Part shown: one piece after another, positions 61,693-64,000 of the stretch
Layout: every line of letters begins with the position of its first letter
How positions within the stretch are numbered: position 1 is the first letter of the stretch
Source of the DNA: Emticicia agri
GTDB taxonomy: Bacteria > Bacteroidota > Bacteroidia > Cytophagales > Spirosomataceae
DNA length: 64,000 nt
Direction of reading: 5' to 3'
NCBI RefSeq assembly: GCF_004168285.1
Contig: NZ_SEWF01000006.1
Location: 1-64,000, forward strand
Translations under genes and position numbers: made by a program
Notes under the pieces: model-generated
The model's database searches: none
Told to the model about the DNA's origin: nothing
What the model saw: the letters and a program-made list of their open reading frames with translations, nothing else

Positions 61693-62514
61693 CTATCCGG
61701 TTTCTGAAAAAACATATCCTTTATCCAGGTCTTTCAATGTATGTACATTGTGTCGATAGAAGAACCGATAGATAATCGGGAAAATCAAGAGCGTTAAAAC
61801 TGTTGCCGAAATTAACCCTCCTATTACTACTATCGCCAGTGGTTTCTGGGTTTCTGAACCTATACCTGTTGAAATAGCCGCAGGTAATAAACCAATGGCT
61901 GCCATCAGGGCTGTCATTACCACAGGTCGTATTCTGGATTTAACCCCCACTCTGATCGAGTCATCAAGCGACATCCGACTTGTCATGTTTTTATTGAAAA
62001 CAGAAATCAGAATTACCCCATTCTGGACACAGATACCAAACAGCGCAATGAAACCTACCCCTGCCGAAATGCCAGAAATAGTTCCTGTGGTATGTAAGGC
62101 AAGAATACCGCCAATAAGGGCAAAAGGTACATTAACCAATACCAGCCCTGCATCTTTGGCATTCCCGAACATCACAAAGAGAATTACAAAAATAGCGGCT
62201 AAATAGAGCAGAACTACCTGCCCCAGACGTGCACTGGCACGCACCTGATTTTCAAATTCTCCTGTCCATTCAATGCTGGTATCTCTGTCGAGCTTTACTT
62301 TTTGTGCCACTTTTGCCTGTGTTTCGGCAATGGTACTGCCTAAGTCACGTTCACGTACCGAAAACTTCACCCCGATAAAACGCTTATTTTTATCACGATA
62401 CACAAAGGCCGGACCTGTTACGGTTTCAATAGTAGCTATTTCTTTCAGCGGAACTTTGGTGCCTCTGGTAGTTGGTACTAACAAACTGCTCAAATCGTTT
62501 TCATCGTTTCTCAA
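61693..62514 (-). pseudogene. C-terminal remnant of a CusA/CzcA RND metal-efflux pump
   Basis: 273 residues corresponding to roughly the last quarter of a ~1030-residue HME-RND pump. It begins with LLVPTTRGTKVPLKEIATIE (docking domain) and runs through the last transmembrane helices (VVLLYLAAIFVILFVMFGNAK, GICVQNGVILISVFN and RPVVMTALMAAIGLLPAAISTG). The normal C-terminus follows. The N-terminal three quarters and any proper start are missing. It joins directly to a truncated TolC gene. Confidence 0.85.
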
Positions 62515-63641
62515 AACTGACCTTTACATTATCAAATAGCTTGTCGAAATCAACCATAAAAGCCTTGTCGTAACTTTTATAGAGTTGGTCAGCTTCTAAT
62601 GCTTTGCGGTAGGCCAGTTGTATATCTCCAATGATTCTGTCTTCCTGACTTACCACCTGTTTTTGCGCCGATTGAATCCGGTATTCGGCAGCTTTAATAT
62701 TCCCCTGATTTTTGTTGAATACAGGCAAGCCGATCTGAAAAGTAGCGGCAAAGTAATTGGGTACACTACTACCTGCACGGTCGTAGGCAAGTCCTGCCTG
62801 TAAATCAGGTACTTTAAGAGCTTTCTGATAAACAAGATTCTGCTGTTTGTACCTGAGCGACGATTGTTGTAATCGTAAATCCGGGCGGTTTTCAAGAGCG
62901 GTAGTAATCAGGTTATCTAAAGTAAGGTTCTGCATACTTATGCCATCAATGGTATTTTTATTTGCCTGTGGTACAAAAAATACCTCATTGCGTGTACCCG
63001 TAATCGTGCGCAGCATTACCTGACGTTCCAGCATCTGTACTTTCAAATCTTTCCGCTCGGTTTCCAGCGAAAACTGTAAGGCTCTTATACGGGTAATGTC
63101 TTTGATGGGAATAATACCTTTTTCCAGAAGCGTATTCATGCCTGTCAGGGTTTTTACGAGAGAGGCAATTTCTTCATCATAAATTTTTACAACACTCTGC
63201 AAATAATAGAGGTCATAAAAATTGTTACGCAATTCATACTTTAAGCCTCTGAGAACATCGTAATAGGCATCTTCTGCCATTTGCGTGCTTGTTTCGGCCA
63301 ATGCTGCACGTTTGGTGCGTTTTCCGGCCAGATAAAACAATTGTTGCACTTGCGCAGCCTGTTGGGTAGTAGGTGCGCCTTTGGTATCGTTTAAGCCTAA
63401 TATAGGCAATAGGCTTCTTGTATTGTTGTTATAGAGCATCTGCTCGTAAGACAGTGTGGGGTTTTCCCATAATTTAGCTTGTATGATAGTGGCACGATTG
63501 GCCTCAATGTCAAACTTATGCGCCATCAATAAGGCATTTTTCTGTAAAAATAAACCCTCCAATTCCCGCAGGTTTATCTCCGGTAGCTTGCGCTTGTGCA
63601 CAGAAAAGCCATAGAAAAACGATATTTTGTATCTTTTTCAC
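62501..63641 (-). pseudogene. TolC/CzcC-like outer-membrane efflux gene, frameshifted and truncated
   Basis: A GTG at 63641 opens a good signal peptide (VKKIQNIVFLWLFCAQAQATGD). The TolC body (INLRELEGLFLQKNALLMAH and onward) is in a different frame from 63601, so there is a frameshift near 63575-63580. The body covers the usual TolC helical hairpins up to LFDNVKVSFEKR, where a full-length protein would go on with an ISLLEFIDF-type segment. It ends at a TGA inside the CusA remnant. Both ends are therefore damaged. Confidence 0.8.
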
Positions 63642-63767
63642 GGTAATATAGTATAATAATGTAATTGAAAACACAGCAGAAAGCCCTCATCAGGCATAGC
63701 CAATGACAGTTTATCTGAGAAATTCAGATTTGTTCTGGATTAGAAAAAAATAAGAAGGGGGTGGATA

Positions 63768-64000
63768 TCAGATAAGCCAGATACAATTAAGCAGATAGAT
63801 GATCCGGCTTTTGAAGAAGTTTACTGTTTTTTGAACGAATACATCTGATGAAGCATTCTTCTTTAAGAAAAGGTAGCTATAGGTATTTAGCTGGCCATAT
63901 TCATCTGGGTCATCGTTCAGCGTACGTACAAAGTAGTAATTAGTGCGGAAATCTATCGAAAGAAAATCATCTGCACTCGGAGGAAGATTTTTTGCTTTAC
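63768..64000 (-). CDS. Partial hypothetical protein at the right window edge
   Basis: An open minus-strand frame enters from beyond base 64000 and ends at TGA 63770-63768 (76 codons visible). It reads LPPSADDFLSIDFRTNYYFV through TYSYLFLKKNASSDVFVQK and RIIYLLNCIWLI. The codon pattern looks genuine, with no stops. The start and family cannot be seen. Confidence 0.5.
   Translation of the reverse strand, partial: KAKNLPPSADDFLSIDFRTNYYFVRTLNDDPDEYGQLNTYSYLFLKKNASSDVFVQKTVNFFKSRIIYLLNCIWLI

Overview
The window is from a low-GC member of the Bacteroidota, most likely a Cytophagales/Spirosomaceae-type soil or freshwater bacterium. Evidence: SusC/SusD and TonB-dependent receptor pairs, many lipoproteins, a DUF4956-VTC-CotH cluster, DUF4494, DUF5690, a type II (Tdk) thymidine kinase, and several promoters with the Bacteroidota -7 element TAnnTTTG. 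The exact genus cannot be read from this sequence alone.

Layout. 1-1520: a 525-bp exact tandem array of a small secreted-protein gene; two copies share one frameshift and the last copy is intact. 1560-13498: a rhodanese-thioredoxin lipoprotein, a TonB-dependent receptor with a beta-helix lipoprotein, an AI-2E-type permease, the multi-pass DUF5690 protein and several hypotheticals. 13527-15410: an FAD oxidase plus a phosphonatase-like HAD hydrolase. 15883-17462: a glycine-zipper lipoprotein and a protein-glutaminase-like protein. 18199-24987: SusC, SusD, a PhnZ-type HD oxygenase and an alkaline-phosphatase-superfamily hydrolase. 25289-27300: a glycosyltransferase and a PlcP-like metallophosphoesterase. 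27450-39886: small proteins, a beta-helix protein, an OmpR-type two-component system, a Usp-like/SulP pair, DinB, the DUF4956-VTC-CotH cluster and a Crp/Fnr regulator. 39951-40263: a tRNA-Arg(CCG) next to two degenerate tRNA copies carrying GC-rich inserts. 40318-53609: housekeeping genes (tdk, dehydrogenase, pirins, FMN reductase, SDR, DinB, methyltransferase, thioesterase) and a glycosyltransferase/deacetylase operon. 53819-64000: a gene broken by a small MITE-like insertion, HPF, an M20 peptidase, an MG2/TonB-plug protein, an Rrf2 regulator, an M23 peptidase and a decayed metal-efflux (TolC/CusA) remnant.

The main biological story is phosphorus. Five transcription units (TonB receptor, DUF5690, phosphonatase-like/FAD oxidase, SusCD-PhnZ, PlcP-glycosyltransferase) are preceded by 11-bp-spaced direct repeats resembling CTTAACATT, the layout expected of PhoB/Pho boxes. 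In three of them a repeat lies exactly 27 bp before a -7-like element (two exact TAnnTTTG, one CAAATTTG with one mismatch). I infer a Pho-type regulon that combines outer-membrane uptake, cleavage of the carbon-phosphorus bond in aminophosphonates and replacement of phospholipids by glycolipids. A SusC/SusD pair beside a PhnZ oxygenase is the most novel element.

The intergenic space also carries at least six families of short palindromic repeats, several present twice in this window. One such insertion disrupts a gene with a 6-bp target duplication, and removing it restores the reading frame at that point.
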